A stretch of DNA of 64,000 nt. It comes from Natrononativus amylolyticus. Lineage in GTDB: Archaea; Halobacteriota; Halobacteria; Halobacteriales; Natrialbaceae. The notes below the pieces were generated by a model. It searched no databases and was not told the origin of the DNA. It was given only the letters and a program-made list of their open reading frames with translations. The stretch is taken from positions 2,294,001-2,358,000 of the forward strand of contig NZ_CP101458.1 in NCBI RefSeq assembly GCF_024362525.1. Direction: 5' to 3'. This document shows positions 1 through 8,012 of this stretch, piece after piece (the stretch's first letter is position 1; each line of letters begins with the position of its first letter). Both the position numbers and the translations under genes were made by a program.

Positions 1-312
1 CCACCTGGTAGGACGGCCCTCGTGAGTGGCAACGCTCTTTTCACCCTTTCTTTCAGAAAATAAGATTGTACTATAGCGGCGAGTGTACAACCAGGGTTGT
101 TTTCGGTCGGGCTCGAGGTCGGCTGCGCGCCGATCGCACCGCGGCGCCTGCGGGTCGGATTCGCGCTGCGCGCGAACCGCCCCTTGGCGGGTGTCCCCAA
201 GGGGACTAGCCCAAAAAATTACACCGCCCCACCCCCACCTTCGCTCAGTAGAACTCCAGTTGATGCACACGAAATAGAGGGGCAAAGAGGATTTAGATCC
301 AGCTCTCGTTGA
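1..312. other. Non-coding GC-rich stretch with hairpins
   Basis: No convincing gene is seen here. The overlapping short frames have a basic, arginine-rich composition unlike haloarchaeal proteins. The stretch contains a 7-bp hairpin with a 3-base loop (160-176, arms TTCGCGC and GCGCGAA) and an 8-bp hairpin (180-204, arms CCCCTTGG and CCAAGGGG). The second could end a transcript that comes from outside the window. GC is much higher than in the AT-rich gene that follows. Confidence 0.4.
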
Positions 313-1086
313 CTATTGATATAGATGAAATGAAATCCGTTTCCAAACTATTGTTAAAAACCACCTAGCCGATTTGATTAATATATACAACCCTGATCCA
401 AAGGCTAACAAGCCAAATGAGCCCCCCGTGAAAATAACAAACACGTGTATTAGTGTGAAATAGAATTGTTCTGGAAGGGCGTTCGCTTGTGCGAGATCAA
501 GACTCATCACATTATAATTTGTCAACAGTGCTTGATTCAGAAAAGCAAACATATAGAAAAGTATCACTGAGTAGGTGAAAATGAAGACAGAGGATGACAG
601 GCGGAAATATTTATTCACCCCCAGTTCTTCTGCTTTAATAGCTAGCGCTATTGGTATAATCACTCCACCGAACATTGCTGCCATAATTAATAGCACTCCG
701 AAAACGTTCTGATATTCAGTTAATAATCCAAATATTACCGATATAAACCAAGTGAACAATAATCCGAAGCAGACAAATAGGATGTTTTCAAATTTTAAAA
801 CAGTCTCATTCATCGAGATAGTTCTGTAGCCAATTTTATAGATAATAACACCACAAAGGAGGAAAGAGATACCCAAACCAGAGAACATTGTTATATCTGT
901 TATCGGGATCTCATTAGCTGGTTGTTCGACATCTATGTTCGATAAATATACTGAAACGCTCCCAAAGACCCCAATCAATACAAATATGTGTTGGTTGTTC
1001 TTCAGGAAGTCATCAAATTCTTTTACCGAGTCGGGGTAGTCGTTATTCTGTGAACTTGGTTTTGTGTCACCATCTGTGTTGGACAT
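313..1086 (-). CDS. Multi-pass membrane protein of unknown function
   Basis: I do not recognise this 257-residue protein. The first 35 or so residues are polar and acidic, followed by about six hydrophobic segments, so it is an integral membrane protein with a cytoplasmic or exposed N-terminal tail. It is AT-rich and uses codons such as ATA and AAT that are rare in the right part of the window, which marks it as recently acquired DNA. It diverges from the HEPN-motif gene across a 300-base AT-rich gap. A functional link to that gene is possible but nothing in the sequence proves it. Confidence 0.6.
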   Translation of the reverse strand: MSNTDGDTKPSSQNNDYPDSVKEFDDFLKNNQHIFVLIGVFGSVSVYLSNIDVEQPANEIPITDITMFSGLGISFLLCGVIIYKIGYRTISMNETVLKFENILFVCFGLLFTWFISVIFGLLTEYQNVFGVLLIMAAMFGGVIIPIALAIKAEELGVNKYFRLSSSVFIFTYSVILFYMFAFLNQALLTNYNVMSLDLAQANALPEQFYFTLIHVFVIFTGGSFGLLAFGSGLYILIKSARWFLTIVWKRISFHLYQ

Positions 1087-1387
1087 GTATGATATGTTAA
1101 TATAATATTTTTCTAATGATGCATATACCCTTTGCTATCCCAATGATTTAATGATATTTATTAGTCGAACTAACTATCTATTTTCAATTGACTGGACTAA
1201 CATAGCCAATTCCCGTAGAATACGGTTTAAACACATCTCCTATTGAGAATCTAGAGTCAGTTCCAGAACCAGTCATAATATCATCTATCCGGCCAATTTA
1301 GCGCACCAACGGTAATACTCCTTGATCTGTTGTTCCCCTCACGAGATGCACCCATTATTTATACTAGACTATATTATGACGGTAATT
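1087..1387. promoter_or_regulatory. AT-rich divergent promoter region
   Basis: This gap separates two divergent accessory genes. On the plus strand TTTATAC at 1358-1364 lies about 25-30 bases before the ATG at 1388, the spacing of a haloarchaeal TATA box for a leaderless transcript. Several other A/T runs near 1095-1110 could serve the minus-strand gene. No gene is seen inside. Confidence 0.4.
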
Positions 1388-1981
1388 ATGAGCGAAGATT
1401 CCCTAAAGACGAATTATTGGAATGCTGTAAATCTAAAATCTGTTACTAAAGATGGCTTTTCAAGGCTGACATCACATTCCCACCGTGGAGAGTTGACCAA
1501 ATTAAGAGACGAAATATTAGATGAACTAGACGACCTTGATTTGAATACTACTGAGTACTTTTGTGCCAAAGATGAACATAAGGAACCCGAACACCCTGAT
1601 TCACCGGATCTAAGCCTTATCCCTCGAGATCTTTCGCACAAGATCATTGCCTTGTTTTCACTATCCACCGGAATCATGGAAAAACAGACCGAGATGATCC
1701 TTAGATCAGAGGTGATATCCGATGAATACAAAAACACAAAGATTGCTGACTCACTTCTTAACACGAATTTAAAAACCCGACTAGATTTGGTCAAGAAATT
1801 GCCAGTGGCGGCCCAGTTTGAGCTGTCTCATGCACATGATGTGAGGAAAACAAGGAATTCTCTGGTCCATAATCCTAAGAAACGACTCCAGATTGATGAC
1901 CTAGCAAATTTCAAAGGAAGAATAAAGAAAACCATCCGTGCACCAGAAGAATTGCACAAATTGCAAGCCGAATTGGATTGA
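1388..1981 (+). CDS. HEPN-motif protein, possible ribonuclease toxin or defence effector
   Basis: The protein is 197 residues and mostly helical by composition. Near the C terminus it carries RNSLVH (R156 to H161), the Rx4H form of the HEPN ribonuclease active site, within a run reading RKTRNSLVHNP. HEPN domains with this motif are found in toxin-antitoxin, abortive infection and RNA-processing proteins. The ATG at 1388 is chosen because a TATA-like box lies about 27 bases upstream; in-frame starts exist at 1376 and 1322. The usual partner, a minimal nucleotidyltransferase antitoxin, is not adjacent. The neighbours are a membrane protein and a short integrase. The family assignment rests on the motif and helical context only. 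Confidence 0.5.
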   Translation: MSEDSLKTNYWNAVNLKSVTKDGFSRLTSHSHRGELTKLRDEILDELDDLDLNTTEYFCAKDEHKEPEHPDSPDLSLIPRDLSHKIIALFSLSTGIMEKQTEMILRSEVISDEYKNTKIADSLLNTNLKTRLDLVKKLPVAAQFELSHAHDVRKTRNSLVHNPKKRLQIDDLANFKGRIKKTIRAPEELHKLQAELD

Positions 1982-2119
1982 ATGTGGACTTGTTCATGTC
2001 ACTATTCGAACCTTCTTTCTCCACATTTCCGAGAATCCATGGTTCTCAGACAGAAACCGGCCCATTCGGCGCCGAATCGCCACTGATCCGCTCGCGCGGG
2101 ACCCTTTTACGTCCGGTCT

Positions 2120-2722
2120 GTGGCGAAACCAGACGTGCAACTCGAGACATACGACAACGCCGACGGTCGACGAGTCCGACTCACCGAAACGGAACGCGAT
2201 CGGCTCCTGGCGGTATACGACGACGAACCGACGAAACAGGTCGCGCTCGCGTTCATGGCTCGCTGTGGCTGCCGCGTTCGTGAGGCAACCGACGTCCGTC
2301 CTGGAGACGTCTACCAGGGCGACGAAACCGGCCAATGGTTCCTGCGGATACCGGAAGGCAAAGGCGAGAAAGAGCGCCAGACGCCCATGCCCACGGCGCT
2401 CGCCGGGATGGTTCGGGTTCTCTCGCAGGGGCTCGAGCCCGACGATCGCGTCCTCGAGGTCACCCCGCGAACGGTTCGACGATGGGTCGGGAGTGCAGCT
2501 GCGGAACTCGCCGAGCGGGAGGACGACGATCGGTGGCGGTACGTTGGGCCGCACGATCTCCGCCGGACCTGGGGGCATCTGGCGCTCGAGGCCGAGGTCC
2601 TTCCGTCAGTGCTGATGCAGTGGGGTGGGTGGGACGATTACGAGACGTTCCAGCGCCACTACTTGGGAAAGCATTCAGAGAGTGTGCAGGCTCGAGAGGC
2701 AAAGAAAGTCAATTGGCTCTGA
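2120..2722 (+). CDS. Short tyrosine recombinase (catalytic domain only)
   Basis: The 200-residue protein has the complete tyrosine recombinase catalytic set: R52 in CRVRE, a lysine in the GKGEKER turn (about 81-84), H145 and R148 in HDLRR, W171 and Y181 in FQRHYLG. The usual N-terminal core-binding SAM-like domain is missing. Short integrases like this occur in haloarchaea, but it could also be a 5'-truncated remnant. It starts at a GTG. It is GC-rich, unlike its AT-rich neighbours, and is not closely similar to the integrase at 16.0-17.1 kb, so it probably belongs to a different element. Confidence 0.75.
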   Translation: MAKPDVQLETYDNADGRRVRLTETERDRLLAVYDDEPTKQVALAFMARCGCRVREATDVRPGDVYQGDETGQWFLRIPEGKGEKERQTPMPTALAGMVRVLSQGLEPDDRVLEVTPRTVRRWVGSAAAELAEREDDDRWRYVGPHDLRRTWGHLALEAEVLPSVLMQWGGWDDYETFQRHYLGKHSESVQAREAKKVNWL

Positions 2723-3010
2723 GGACTAAGATGCGGTAATATTATTGGAAAATGATAGACAGCTGTGCTGACTACAGAGTATAAGTACAGCATGGCCGCT
2801 TCGTTTGTTTCGAGTAGTTTACCCCGAATAAACCGATTAGTAGATCTGCGCATCTCACTCTTCAGCACAGATCAGCCTAATTCTCGCCTTCAGACTTTAA
2901 CGACCACGAGAACATTGACGAGGACAACCTCAAGCAACGCGACCTGGGAGACAAGTGAGAGACCCAAACAAGGGTAAATCTATAAGCTGTCATGACTATC
3001 TTTATTTCAA
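2723..3010. promoter_or_regulatory. Intergenic region with promoter for the lipoprotein gene
   Basis: No gene is seen. TCTATAAG at about 2979-2985 lies 26-32 bases before the ATG at 3011, as expected of a haloarchaeal TATA box. Confidence 0.35.
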
Positions 3011-4117
3011 ATGAAAACGAAAACGGTCTTTCTAATCTTTGTAGTACTGGTAACTCTCTCTGGGTGTACTTCACTCACTGATACAGGGGAGTCGAATCAA
3101 TTGGAATCGGAGGACAGCGACCTTGAAACACCCGATAAACCAACAAACGACTCTTCATCAACCTTTGACGATGGCATAGAGGAAACGAACAATAACGGAA
3201 CAGAAACTCCTGTAACGACATCATCAGAAACGAATGACTCCGATTCCAACCCAGAACCACAAGTCCACCCAGACAATCCTTATGAAAAGGAGTCGCTAAC
3301 GATAGCGGTTGATAACAACGAAGTTGAACGAGATAAAATGTATCTCATCAACGAATCACTCGAATATTGGGAAAACAACAGCGAGACGTACGCAGGTTAT
3401 CCGATTGAGTATAATCTACAACCTGATTCAGAGAACCCTGATGTGAAAATAACGTGGACCGATAATCTCGGTTCGTGTGGTGGTTCTTTGGACCGCATTG
3501 CAATAGGATGCGCACCAATAGTCAACGAAAGTGTACCCGATACAGTTTCAATCACTGTTGAAACAGGATATACTGATAACACCACTAGAACCGTGCTGAA
3601 GCACGAACTCGGCCACACTCTTGGTCTTGACCACGACGATGAGCCACAAGAGATCATGTCTGAAACCGTAACTGCGATTGAACGTGAGACTCATGTTGAC
3701 ACCGTTGTAGTATGGAATACAACGGACCACGATCGCGAGTTGATAATTGACCAGCTTGAGTCCGGCTTCGAATACTATGAAGAATGGTCAGTTGAGAATT
3801 TGGAAACAAACGTCTCAGTGTCTATCTCGGACGTAGAGTCTAAATCAGAATCGTCTGACTTCGACTACCGGATAATCATTGAGGACGATGAAAATGCCTG
3901 TGAAGACGGTTCTTACACTTGTCGCCTTTACCACCCCGATATATTCGAAGGCGAGCATTCCTATACGGTAATAGTTGCTAACCCTGTAGAGGAACAAATG
4001 GCTTGGATCGGAATGAATCACCTCAACGCCATCTCTGGTGAAGGCGATCTATATCCTGATCCGCTAATCGATGCAGATGCAGAATACACAATCAGTGAAT
4101 GGTGGGATGATGAATGA
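3011..4117 (+). CDS. Secreted lipoprotein with matrixin-like zinc protease motif
   Basis: A hydrophobic signal peptide ends in the lipobox LSGC (C19), so the protein should be lipid-anchored outside the cell. A Thr/Ser/Glu/Asp-rich linker of about 80 residues follows. The catalytic core carries HELGHTLGLDHD (H198, E199, H202, H208), the metzincin signature HExxHxxGxxH, with a downstream methionine at M216 that could form the Met-turn. This points to an archaemetzincin/matrixin-like zinc endopeptidase. The substrate is unknown. The C-terminal 140 residues, including two cysteines in NACEDGSYTC, are not recognised. The gene is AT-rich and lies among accessory genes. Confidence 0.75.
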   Translation: MKTKTVFLIFVVLVTLSGCTSLTDTGESNQLESEDSDLETPDKPTNDSSSTFDDGIEETNNNGTETPVTTSSETNDSDSNPEPQVHPDNPYEKESLTIAVDNNEVERDKMYLINESLEYWENNSETYAGYPIEYNLQPDSENPDVKITWTDNLGSCGGSLDRIAIGCAPIVNESVPDTVSITVETGYTDNTTRTVLKHELGHTLGLDHDDEPQEIMSETVTAIERETHVDTVVVWNTTDHDRELIIDQLESGFEYYEEWSVENLETNVSVSISDVESKSESSDFDYRIIIEDDENACEDGSYTCRLYHPDIFEGEHSYTVIVANPVEEQMAWIGMNHLNAISGEGDLYPDPLIDADAEYTISEWWDDE

Positions 4118-4256
4118 CAGACTCCAACTGGGTAAGAGAACTGGTAGTACGGCGTTGACGCTCTCAAGGCTAGCTGTGTTAGATATTGTCCATGGCAGTA
4201 CCCTCAACAAATCCTCGCATCATTATTAGGAATAAGTGAAAGAAGCACAGAGAACG

Positions 4257-4364
4257 ATGCTCAAGATGGCCGCGATACTGTTTGTATTCGTTGCGGGATT
4301 AATACTGTTTTTCATAAAGAACTGGGCAATCAGCCAGTGGATGAGGAGGCACAATAAACCGTAA
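4257..4364 (+). CDS. 35-residue single-span membrane peptide
   Basis: This small frame encodes MLKMAAILFVFVAG followed by more hydrophobic residues and a basic tail (QWMRRHNKP). The layout is one membrane span with a positively charged C-terminal end. It sits alone between the protease lipoprotein and the convergent nuclease-like gene. Small hydrophobic peptides like this can be toxins or membrane-complex subunits; nothing here decides. It may be a chance frame. Confidence 0.3.
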   Translation: MLKMAAILFVFVAGLILFFIKNWAISQWMRRHNKP

Positions 4365-4368
4365 TCAC

Positions 4369-4758
4369 TTAGAACACGTCTGAAATGGCTATTTTCGCCT
4401 GCTCAGTATCTCGATGGTCGCCACCTCCATGCCACCGGAGCAGCGGGAGACTCGAGGCTTTGCACATCCGATCTTTCAATACCGTACAGCCGGAGCGACC
4501 ATGTGGCCGGTAGACGACGAAACAGTACCAGCCATCCGCTCGCCGGAGTCGGTCGTGATACGCCTTGTACACCTTGAAATTCCCCGGCTGGCCGTTCGAG
4601 TGCTCGAGCATCGTACTCTTGATTTCGACCGGCGTTCCGTTCTGAAAGCGGGCATCGTGCCAGCTCGCCCGCTCGAGGGAGAACCGCCGCTTCTTCGCCA
4701 TCCGTTTTTCGCAGATCGTTCCGAAGTGGTTCGCTCGCTTACTTCGGTTCACGGTCAT
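4369..4758 (-). CDS. PD-(D/E)XK nuclease-like protein
   Basis: The 129-residue protein contains D35 followed after nine residues by VEIKS (E45, K47), the D-x(n)-ExK core of PD-(D/E)XK nucleases, near a basic N terminus rich in K and R. This fold includes Holliday junction resolvases and restriction-type enzymes. The gene overlaps the upstream membrane protein gene by 20 bases, so the two are probably co-transcribed. It closes the viral gene group; a role in viral genome processing or host DNA attack is an inference. Only the core motif supports the family call. Confidence 0.5.
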   Translation of the reverse strand: MTVNRSKRANHFGTICEKRMAKKRRFSLERASWHDARFQNGTPVEIKSTMLEHSNGQPGNFKVYKAYHDRLRRADGWYCFVVYRPHGRSGCTVLKDRMCKASSLPLLRWHGGGDHRDTEQAKIAISDVF

Positions 4759-5083
4759 CCCTCACGATGGGCTCGGTCGAGATCGGGACGGACGCCAGCT
4801 CCGGGAGTCGGCTGCTCGCCGATCGAACGCTCGAGGCCGCCGTCGCGACGTCGATCTCGAGATAGTAGAGCAGTTGCGACGCCCAGAGCAGGGCGACGAC
4901 GTACCAGACCCACAGGTCGAACGACAGCACGCCAGCGACCGCCAGCGGAACGGCGAACACGTTCAACTTGATCGCGAGCAGCACCGCCGGAAAGAACGAC
5001 AGCGAATCCATCGCGAGCAGCGTCAGCAGCGACGCCATCACCAGGTCGCCAACGTGTCTCGAAAGACGTCGCCTAAGTCGCAT
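4739..5083 (-). CDS. Small membrane protein downstream of the viral operon
   Basis: The 114-residue protein has a basic start (MRLRRRLSRH), then two or three hydrophobic segments (about residues 15-75), then a soluble acidic tail. The family is not recognised. GATATATATC at 5109-5118 lies 26-35 bases before the start, so it probably has its own leaderless promoter, separate from the virion operon. It overlaps the nuclease-like gene by 20 bases. Confidence 0.6.
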   Translation of the reverse strand: MRLRRRLSRHVGDLVMASLLTLLAMDSLSFFPAVLLAIKLNVFAVPLAVAGVLSFDLWVWYVVALLWASQLLYYLEIDVATAASSVRSASSRLPELASVPISTEPIVRDDREPK

Positions 5084-5108
5084 CGCCCACCCACGCGCTA
5101 CGCGCGCC

Positions 5109-5118
5109 GATATATATC
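5109..5118 (-). promoter_or_regulatory. TATA box for the 4.4-5.1 kb gene pair
   Basis: The palindromic GATATATATC lies 26-35 bases upstream of the minus-strand start codon at 5083, the normal spacing for a leaderless haloarchaeal transcript. It stands out in a GC-rich stretch. Confidence 0.55.
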
Positions 5119-5143
5119 AACTCCTCCGGCCGTCTCGACGAGC

Positions 5144-5185
5144 GCCCATCGGTCGCTTCGCTCCCGCAGGGAGCGAGCGATGGGC
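5144..5185 (-). terminator. Hairpin after the VP8-like ATPase gene
   Basis: Outer arms GCCCATCG (5144-5151) and CGATGGGC (5178-5185) are perfect, and inner arms around GCTCCC and GGGAGC extend the stem. It lies between the stop of the ATPase gene and the promoter of the next minus-strand gene, so it probably ends the virion operon. Confidence 0.5.
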
Positions 5186-5242
5186 CGCGCCCTACACTAA
5201 AGGGGAGTCGGTATCCGTATCCAGCTATCCAAGGCGGTGCAG

Positions 5243-6424
5243 TCATGCGATTACCTCGTTCACCTTGGAAACGGCGTCGACGTGTTTCCCCTCGTCTCTG
5301 TACTCCCGCCAGCGCGAACCCACCCACCCGTGGCTGTAGGGGACGAATTTGGCGGTTTCACGGTTCGTGAGTCCGTCCTCTTTGCACCGAATCACCGTCC
5401 ACAGTGCAGTGAGGCGAGCGGCTTCGTTGGCCCCCATCTCGTCGGTTTCGTCGCCGAAGCGCGACCAGCTCCAGTCGCTCGCTTCCTTGGTGTTGTACCG
5501 GAAGTCCGTCGGCGGAATCCCTTCGACCTCGCCGCGAATATCGGCCAGCTTCGCGTTCGAGATCGAGTCCGCGATGATCGCTTTCTTCTGGCTCACCTTC
5601 TTGACGATCGTGCCGACGCGCCACAGCATCGGATGAATGGAGCGCTCACCGTGTGCGATGTAGATGAGCGCCCCGCCATACTTCCGGATCTTGTACACCA
5701 GTGGCGCCATTTTCATGCGGGTTTCGTAGCCCTGGGCGCCGGCGCCGCTCGCTGCCGAACTGAACTCGTCGCCGATGAACAGCTTGTCCCGCTGGCTGTG
5801 CTCGAGCGGGTCGCCGTCCTGTTCGACCCACTCCATCAGCGTGCCGTAGTCAGGTATCCAGCCGTCCTGGACGTCGCCGTCGGAGTCCACCCATCGGTTT
5901 TTCTCCTCGAGGCTCTGGATGTTGGTCCCGATAAGTGAATCCGCCTGGTGGATCGCTCGCCAGCGTTGTGCGAGCAGACAGGCGAAGTCGGTCTTTCCGG
6001 CGCCCATCTCGCCCAGGACGACGATCACCGGCGCCGGACCGTCGATCAGCTGGTCTATCGTTCCGATCGCTTTCAGTCCCGATACGTCCGCCCGCTGTGA
6101 GGTGTCTCCTACCATGTGCTTGATCGTCGGCATATCGCCGTTCTCGAGGGCTTTCCGGAAGGTTTCGGTTCCCTCCGTGAACCGTATCTGGCGGTGCTTC
6201 TCGAGGTCTTTCGACTGCCCTGGCATCTTCCCCGGTCGCGAACACTCGAGCGGGTCGTAGTGAACCGCCCGCATCGAGAGCGCGCGTGAAATCATCTCGT
6301 CGCGTACGATACCGCCGTGATCGTGTATCTCGCGGTTCTCCCGATCGCTGTACCCCTCCTGGTGCTCGCGCGCCTGCGCGGTCGTGTACAGCGCCTGCTG
6401 ATCGGCCTGTCCGCCGTCACTCAT
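5243..6424 (-). CDS. VP8-like P-loop ATPase of a pleolipovirus
   Basis: The 393-residue protein has Walker A GEMGAGKT (138-145) and Walker B LFIGDE (215-220). A C-terminal stretch near residues 340-380 (DGLTNRETAKFV) resembles a helix-turn-helix. A P-loop NTPase is the last gene of the conserved pleolipovirus block (VP8 in HRPV-1) and is thought to act in genome handling or assembly; its exact role is unknown. The start codon overlaps the preceding 59-residue gene by 8 bases. The hairpin at 5144-5185 follows. Confidence 0.75.
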   Translation of the reverse strand: MSDGGQADQQALYTTAQAREHQEGYSDRENREIHDHGGIVRDEMISRALSMRAVHYDPLECSRPGKMPGQSKDLEKHRQIRFTEGTETFRKALENGDMPTIKHMVGDTSQRADVSGLKAIGTIDQLIDGPAPVIVVLGEMGAGKTDFACLLAQRWRAIHQADSLIGTNIQSLEEKNRWVDSDGDVQDGWIPDYGTLMEWVEQDGDPLEHSQRDKLFIGDEFSSAASGAGAQGYETRMKMAPLVYKIRKYGGALIYIAHGERSIHPMLWRVGTIVKKVSQKKAIIADSISNAKLADIRGEVEGIPPTDFRYNTKEASDWSWSRFGDETDEMGANEAARLTALWTVIRCKEDGLTNRETAKFVPYSHGWVGSRWREYRDEGKHVDAVSKVNEVIA

Positions 6425-6596
6425 GGCCGATCACCAGCGGTGCGTTACCGCGCATTTTCGCCACTACATCGGCCATCCGAACCGCCGTGTTCGTTCGCCC
6501 GCGCCCGTGGCTCGTCGGTTCGCTGAAAACGAACCGGGCGCGCTTCGGTGGGTCAATCGTCCGGTTCCGTACCTCCCCGTCGTGGATGTATCTCAT
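6417..6596 (-). CDS. 59-residue protein between ORF7-like and ATPase genes
   Basis: The ATG (minus strand, 6596-6594) overlaps the stop of the ORF7-like gene in ATGA, and its stop overlaps the ATPase start by 8 bases. The protein begins MRYIHDGEVRNRTIDPPKRA and is basic, with no membrane span. The tight overlaps on both sides argue for a real translationally coupled gene, although it is short. Function unknown. Confidence 0.6.
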   Translation of the reverse strand: MRYIHDGEVRNRTIDPPKRARFVFSEPTSHGRGRTNTAVRMADVVAKMRGNAPLVIGHE

Positions 6597-7405
6597 TCGT
6601 GTCCTCCGTCGGTGGCTGCCGGTTCTGCCGTGCCCGGCTCGCCGATCGTCACTCCCTCGGGTTCGGTCACCGGGTCGTAACCGTAGTCCTCGAGGTCGTG
6701 TAGCTCGTCCATGCCGTCCTGTTCCGCCTCTTTCTTCGCCGTTTCGAACCGCTGCTTGACGCTCGTCTTGTCCATTTTCAGGCCGCGCTCGTCGGCTTCC
6801 GCGCTAAAGTTGATCGTGTCGCGCTCGATCTGCACGCCCATCTTGCTGATTCGACCGCGGAGCCGATTGAGCGCGATCGAGTCCTCGATGAGGTCACCGT
6901 GAATGTCCTCGAGCATGGCCTTGATCGTCACTAATTTCGAGTCGGCCATCTGGCTGTAGTAACAGCCGGTGACGATGAGGGTGCCGTCCTCGCCCTGGTC
7001 GGGGTGCCAGTCGAACTCGCGGACTTCGAACGCATCGCCGTCGTTGACGACGTAGGGGGACGGCCCTTCGACGACCTTCTCTTTCCAGACTTCGGGTTTC
7101 ACGTACCACTTCTCGCGCGTGTCGGTGACACCGTTGATCTCGTGGACCGTTACCCGATTTCGTACTCTGAGCTTCTTGATTCCCCAGACGAAGAATCCGA
7201 ATAGCGGCGGCCCAAGTAGCAGGAACGCCGCGAAGATCCCGATGGCGATCGGGGGAACGCCGGGGATCGTCGGGCGGAACCAGGCGACGTACACGCCGAC
7301 CGAGACGAAGACACCCAGGACGAATACCTCGGCTTCCGAGATTAGGAACGTTACCCGGTCCCAGAACCCGCTGAACGTGCCGCTGAGTCGGTCACTCGCG
7401 CTCAT
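6593..7405 (-). CDS. ORF7-like pleolipovirus membrane protein
   Basis: The 270-residue protein has two membrane spans in the first 75 residues (around VFVLGVFVSVGVYVAWF and PPIAIGIFAAFLLLGPPLFG), followed by a soluble domain and a coiled-coil-like, charged C-terminal third. It occupies the ORF7 position of the conserved pleolipovirus block. It overlaps the ORF6-like gene by 4 bases (ATGA) and the next small gene by 3 bases. Function unknown in the family; an association with the virion membrane is inferred. Confidence 0.65.
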   Translation of the reverse strand: MSASDRLSGTFSGFWDRVTFLISEAEVFVLGVFVSVGVYVAWFRPTIPGVPPIAIGIFAAFLLLGPPLFGFFVWGIKKLRVRNRVTVHEINGVTDTREKWYVKPEVWKEKVVEGPSPYVVNDGDAFEVREFDWHPDQGEDGTLIVTGCYYSQMADSKLVTIKAMLEDIHGDLIEDSIALNRLRGRISKMGVQIERDTINFSAEADERGLKMDKTSVKQRFETAKKEAEQDGMDELHDLEDYGYDPVTEPEGVTIGEPGTAEPAATDGGHE

Positions 7406-8010
7406 GCGCGCACCACCCCATCGTTCTCCCGCCAGAGAACGAACCCGGCGGCTCCGCCGGACATAGCGATAGAGAGGCCGACGCCCGCAAACAGACCGGA
7501 TTCACCGCCGAAGTACTGGAACGGGTTGTCTTCGGTGGTGCCGGTGCTGATCTGTATCGCTCGCTGTTCGCTCCTGGAGTCCGCCGTGCTGATCCGAAGC
7601 GCCGCCTCGCCGGACACCTTGTCTGCCGGAACGGTGACGGTACCACCGCCGCGCGGAACCATCTCCTCGTACCACGTGATCCGCTGCGTGCCTTCGCTCA
7701 TCTCCTGGCGTGGCTCGAGCGTCACTGGACGACTAAGCCCGGAGTTCTCGAACTCGAGGACGAATTGACCGCCAGTGTACTCCCAATCCGAGAGTATCAT
7801 CGTCTCGTCGACGAACTCCGCGCGGTCGCTGTAGCCTGCGAGCGGGTCCGACGTCTCGTTGGTTTCGCCCTCGAGCTGGTCCGCGCGCTCGTTGGCGACC
7901 GTCCCGTTCGTCTCGTTGCCTGGGTCCGCTGCGGCCAGCCCACCGCCCATGCCCACGGCTACGAGAGCCACTACTACTGCCGCTGTTACGAAAACGAAAA
8001 ATCTGGACAT
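7402..8010 (-). CDS. ORF6-like exported pleolipovirus protein
   Basis: The 202-residue protein starts with a Sec-type signal peptide (hydrophobic residues 4-27, ending GGLAAADP), continues with an acidic Asn/Thr-rich ectodomain predicted to be beta-rich, and ends with one membrane span near residues 172-193. It starts 2 bases after the spike stop codon. Position and topology match ORF6 of pleolipoviruses. Function unknown. Confidence 0.65.
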   Translation of the reverse strand: MSRFFVFVTAAVVVALVAVGMGGGLAAADPGNETNGTVANERADQLEGETNETSDPLAGYSDRAEFVDETMILSDWEYTGGQFVLEFENSGLSRPVTLEPRQEMSEGTQRITWYEEMVPRGGGTVTVPADKVSGEAALRISTADSRSEQRAIQISTGTTEDNPFQYFGGESGLFAGVGLSIAMSGGAAGFVLWRENDGVVRA

Positions 8011-8012
8011 GG

